Both the position numbers and the translations under genes were made by a program. DNA of 64,000 nucleotides from Citrobacter sp. MGH106 (lineage in GTDB: Bacteria > Pseudomonadota > Gammaproteobacteria > Enterobacterales > Enterobacteriaceae). Where the stretch lies: the NCBI RefSeq assembly GCF_001037495.1, contig NZ_KQ089823.1, positions 186,001-250,000 on the forward strand. The letters run 5' to 3'. The notes below the pieces were generated by a model. It ran no database searches and was not told where the DNA came from. It worked only from the letters and a program-made list of their open reading frames with translations. How positions within the stretch are numbered: position 1 is the first letter of the stretch; each line of letters opens with the position of its first letter. Positions 61,173 to 64,000 of this stretch are shown piece by piece.

Positions 61173-62459
61173 ATGAATAGCTCAACAAATGCAGCAAAAC
61201 GCTGGTGGTACATCATGCCGATCGTGTTTATCACGTACAGTCTGGCGTACCTTGATCGCGCGAACTTCAGCTTCGCATCCGCCGCCGGAATCAACGAAGA
61301 TCTCGGCATTACCAAAGGGATTTCCTCCCTGCTGGGTGCCCTGTTTTTCCTCGGTTATTTCTTCTTCCAGATCCCTGGAGCGATTTACGCCGAGCGCCGT
61401 AGCGTACGAAAACTGATTTTTATCTGCCTGATCCTGTGGGGAGCCTGCGCGTCACTGACCGGTATGGTCAGTAACATCCCCATGCTCGCTGCCATTCGCT
61501 TCATTCTTGGCGTTGTTGAAGCCGCGGTCATGCCCGCGATGCTGATTTATATCAGTAACTGGTTTACGAAGTCCGAACGTTCACGCGCCAATACCTTCCT
61601 GATCCTCGGCAATCCGGTAACCGTCCTGTGGATGTCCGTTGTTTCCGGTTATCTGATTCAAGCGCTGGGCTGGCGTGAAATGTTCATCATTGAGGGCTTC
61701 CCGGCCATCATCTGGGCGTTTTGCTGGTGGGTGCTGGTAAAAGACAAACCTTCACAGGTGGGCTGGTTGTCGGAATCCGAGAAAGCGGCGCTGCAGGCCC
61801 AACTGGAAAAAGAGCAGCAGGGTATTAAAGCCGTACGTAATTACAGTGAAGCTTTCCGCTCACGTAACGTGATCTTGTTGTGCCTGCAGTATTTTACCTG
61901 GAGTATTGGCGTCTACGGCTTCGTCCTGTGGCTCCCGTCCATCATCCGTAGTGGTGGCGCAAATTTAGGTATGGTGGAGGTCGGTTGGCTTTCATCAGTA
62001 CCTTATCTGGCAGCAACGGCAGCGATGATTCTGGTCTCATGGGCTTCAGATAAACTGCAAAACCGTAAACTGTTTGTCTGGCCGCTGTTACTGATCGCCG
62101 CTTTCGCCTTTATCGGCTCCTGGGCCGTTGGTGCTGACCACTTCTGGGTTTCATACACCTTGTTGGTGATTGCAGGTGCGGCAATGTACGCTCCTTACGG
62201 TCCCTTCTTCGCCATCATTCCAGAAATGCTGCCTCGTAACGTTGCCGGGGGAGCAATGGCACTGATTAACAGCATGGGCGCATTAGGCTCATTCTTTGGT
62301 TCCTGGTTTGTCGGCTACCTCAATGGCACCACCGGCAGCCCTTCCGCCTCATACATTTTTATGGGGGTAGCGCTTTTTGCCTCAGTATGGCTAACTCTGA
62401 TTGTCAGACCAAGTTCTGCTAATAATCAGCAACTTCCAACTGGCGCGCACCACGCTTAA
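61173..62459 (+). CDS. kguT: 2-ketogluconate transporter (MFS, ACS family)
   Basis: 428 aa, 12 helices, anion:cation symporter family like ExuT and GudP. Signature YSLAYLDRANFSFASAAGINEDLGI and later RFILGVVEAAVMPAMLIYISNWF. ATG 61173 with AGAGGG upstream; an ATG at 61134 in frame lacks one. Expected to import 2-ketogluconate with protons. Confidence 0.84.
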   Translation: MNSSTNAAKRWWYIMPIVFITYSLAYLDRANFSFASAAGINEDLGITKGISSLLGALFFLGYFFFQIPGAIYAERRSVRKLIFICLILWGACASLTGMVSNIPMLAAIRFILGVVEAAVMPAMLIYISNWFTKSERSRANTFLILGNPVTVLWMSVVSGYLIQALGWREMFIIEGFPAIIWAFCWWVLVKDKPSQVGWLSESEKAALQAQLEKEQQGIKAVRNYSEAFRSRNVILLCLQYFTWSIGVYGFVLWLPSIIRSGGANLGMVEVGWLSSVPYLAATAAMILVSWASDKLQNRKLFVWPLLLIAAFAFIGSWAVGADHFWVSYTLLVIAGAAMYAPYGPFFAIIPEMLPRNVAGGAMALINSMGALGSFFGSWFVGYLNGTTGSPSASYIFMGVALFASVWLTLIVRPSSANNQQLPTGAHHA

Positions 62460-62481
62460 ACACTAACTTACGGAGATTCGT

Positions 62482-63456
62482 ATGAAGCCGTCCATTATTC
62501 TCTACAAAGCGTTACCTGACGATTTGCTGCAACGCCTGGAAGAGCATTTTACTGTGACTCAGGTGCCCAACTTGCGCCCGGAAACAGTAACACAGCACGC
62601 ACAGGCCTTTGCCAGCGCGGAGGGACTGTTAGGCTCAAGTGAAACCGTCAATACCGCCCTGCTGGAGAAAATGCCCAAACTGCGTGCGACATCAACAATC
62701 TCCGTCGGCTATGACAATTTTGACGTCGATGCTCTCAACGCACATAAGGTGCTGTTGATGCACACGCCAACAGTGCTGACAGAAACCGTCGCTGATACGG
62801 TGATGGCGCTGGTGCTAAGCACAGCCCGCCGCGTGGTTGAAGTAGCTGAACGAGTGAAAGTCGGTGAATGGACCAAAAGTATTGGCCCAGATTGGTTTGG
62901 CACCGATGTGCACCACAAAACGCTGGGGATTGTCGGCATGGGCCGCATTGGGCTGGCTCTGGCGCAACGTGCTCATTTCGGTTTTGGCATGCCGATTCTC
63001 TACAACGCGCGACGCCACCATAAGGAAGCAGAAGAGCGCTTCAACGCGCGTTACTGCGATCTGGACACACTGCTGCAGGAGTCTGACTTTGTCTGCCTGA
63101 TTCTGCCGTTAACAGAAGAAACGCATCACCTGTTTAGTACAGAGCAGTTTGCCAAAATGAAGTCCTCCGCCATTTTCATCAATGCGGGTCGTGGTCCGGT
63201 CGTGGATGAAACCGCGCTGATTGCTGCTCTAAAAAACGGGGAGATTCATGCGGCAGGTCTGGATGTGTTTGAGCAGGAACCGCTGTCGGTAGACTCACCG
63301 CTGCTGTCACTGCCAAACGTAGTGGCAGTACCGCATATTGGCTCAGCAACCCATGAAACACGCTATAACATGGCGGCCTGTGCGGTAGATAACTTAATCG
63401 ATGCGCTACAAGGAAAGGTCGAGAAAAACTGCGTGAACCCGCAGATTTTGGGGTAA
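62482..63456 (+). CDS. ghrB: 2-ketoaldonate/glyoxylate/hydroxypyruvate reductase GhrB
   Basis: 324 aa NADPH-dependent D-2-hydroxyacid dehydrogenase. Coenzyme loop [12 protein letters not shown] near 150; catalytic Arg in [11 protein letters not shown], Glu in [10 protein letters not shown], and His in [11 protein letters not shown]. Nearly identical to E. coli GhrB (YiaE/TkrA), which reduces glyoxylate, hydroxypyruvate and 2-ketogluconate. K-12 has it without kguEKT; here it occupies the kguD position, explaining its 2-ketogluconate activity. Confidence 0.95.
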   Translation: MKPSIILYKALPDDLLQRLEEHFTVTQVPNLRPETVTQHAQAFASAEGLLGSSETVNTALLEKMPKLRATSTISVGYDNFDVDALNAHKVLLMHTPTVLTETVADTVMALVLSTARRVVEVAERVKVGEWTKSIGPDWFGTDVHHKTLGIVGMGRIGLALAQRAHFGFGMPILYNARRHHKEAEERFNARYCDLDTLLQESDFVCLILPLTEETHHLFSTEQFAKMKSSAIFINAGRGPVVDETALIAALKNGEIHAAGLDVFEQEPLSVDSPLLSLPNVVAVPHIGSATHETRYNMAACAVDNLIDALQGKVEKNCVNPQILG

Positions 63457-63462
63457 AAAATA

Positions 63463-63535
63463 CCGGGTTGCGTTAACGCATACCCGGCATTTTGTATATA
63501 GCTATAGGCCGGACAAGGCGAAGCCGCCATCCGGC
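63463..63535 (+). terminator. Terminator of the kgu operon followed by a REP-like element
   Basis: Stem CCGGGTTGCG / CGCATACCCGG then CATTTTG (63463-63494). Next comes GCCGGACAAGGCG ... GCCATCCGGC (63508-63535), a REP-like palindrome between convergent ghrB and yiaF. Confidence 0.8.
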
Positions 63536-63544
63536 ACACTGCCA

Positions 63545-64000
63545 TTACTGGGCTGCACTCACCGCAGCAGTCCAGGCTTGAGTAAAGGCCTGGTGCTGAG
63601 AAGCCAGCGGGCCAATCAGCGTATTGTACTGACTTGCCTGTTGTGATGTTGGGAACTGGATACCGTTCGCAACAAAGCTCACCTGCGTATCCTGTTGCGC
63701 CACAAAATCACCTACCTGTACCAACTGCTGCGTGAAGATTTGCGCGGCAGGTATCAGCGGCTGTAACGCCTCAGCAGGCGCGGTTACCACTTTGTTGTAG
63801 ACCTGATCAAAAACAGGCTTCAGGTCGTCGCTCTGCTTCAACGCACCGTGTGCAGCATCGGCCTGGAGTTTCGCGTTCTGCAACTGCTGTCCTAACACAC
63901 CCAGCGCACCATTTGCCTGACGTAGCGGTTCACGCTGAGTCACATAATCCTGAGGAACACGAATTGCATTGACGCTATCAACAACCGGACGCAGACCGGA
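63545..64000 (-). CDS. yiaF: YiaF, DUF3053 family lipoprotein (N-terminus beyond window)
   Basis: About 151 C-terminal residues of the roughly 236-residue YiaF. The frame runs open past base 64000, reading SGLRPVVDSVNAIRVPQDYV at the edge and ending HQAFTQAWTAAVSAAQ. Helical and Gln/Ala-rich (GVLGQQLQNAKLQADAAHGALKQSDDLKPVFDQVY). Function unknown. The expected lipobox is outside the window. Confidence 0.92.
   Translation of the reverse strand, partial: SGLRPVVDSVNAIRVPQDYVTQREPLRQANGALGVLGQQLQNAKLQADAAHGALKQSDDLKPVFDQVYNKVVTAPAEALQPLIPAAQIFTQQLVQVGDFVAQQDTQVSFVANGIQFPTSQQASQYNTLIGPLASQHQAFTQAWTAAVSAAQ

Overview
The window is chromosomal DNA of an enteric bacterium very close to Escherichia and Salmonella. 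The best fit is the Citrobacter freundii group. Gene order follows the E. coli K-12 segment yhiI-yhiN-pitA-uspBA-dtpB-rsmJ-prlC-rlmJ-gor / yhjA-treF-yhjBCDEGH-kdgK-yhjJ-dctA-yhjK / yhjV-dppFDCBA-proK-eptB-yhjXY-tag-yiaC-bisC-yiaD-ghrB-yiaF. The genus call rests mainly on a methionine gamma-lyase at 39049-40245 that reads almost like the C. freundii enzyme, judged from memory without a search.

Layout. 1-9 kb: an efflux membrane-fusion protein cut by the window edge, an MgtE-type Mg transporter behind a convincing M-box riboswitch, yhiN, pitA, uspB/uspA, and a dtpB peptide transporter interrupted by a 4-base deletion. 8.6-16 kb: an Rrf2 regulator divergent from an NDH-2-like flavoenzyme (not at this place in K-12), then rsmJ-prlC, rlmJ and gor. 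16-24 kb: a degenerate LuxR-type gene, cytochrome c peroxidase with a textbook FNR promoter, treF, and three genes not found here in K-12 (an STY4199/HEPN-like membrane protein, a GNAT acetyltransferase, a lysozyme-fold relic with two catalytic residues replaced), then yhjB. 24-38 kb: an SDR with divergent LysR yhjC, yhjD, yhjE, the AsmA-like yhjG, pdeH with a FliA promoter, kdgK with a KdgR box, yhjJ, dctA and pdeK. 38-43 kb: in place of the K-12 cellulose (bcs) operon there is an Ldr/Rdl type I toxin-antitoxin locus and megL with a near-perfect sigma-54 promoter, the transporter yhjV, and an ACT-domain sigma-54 activator. 43-50 kb: the dipeptide permease operon, then proK followed by two 165-bp tandem repeats that each carry the tRNA 3' end and a terminator. 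50-64 kb: eptB, yhjX with a YpdB double site, yhjY, tag-yiaC, bisC, yiaD, a complete 2-ketogluconate (kgu) operon ending in ghrB with a PtxS-type operator, and partial yiaF.

Functional themes are nutrient capture (peptides, phosphate, Mg, C4-dicarboxylates, sugar acids), redox and stress defence (gor, ccp, uspAB, bisC), and c-di-GMP turnover (pdeH, pdeK). Much regulation is readable in the DNA: M-box, FNR, FliA, KdgR, YpdB, sigma-54 and PtxS-like sites. Identifications of E. coli orthologues come from recognising the protein sequences and from gene order; no database search was run.
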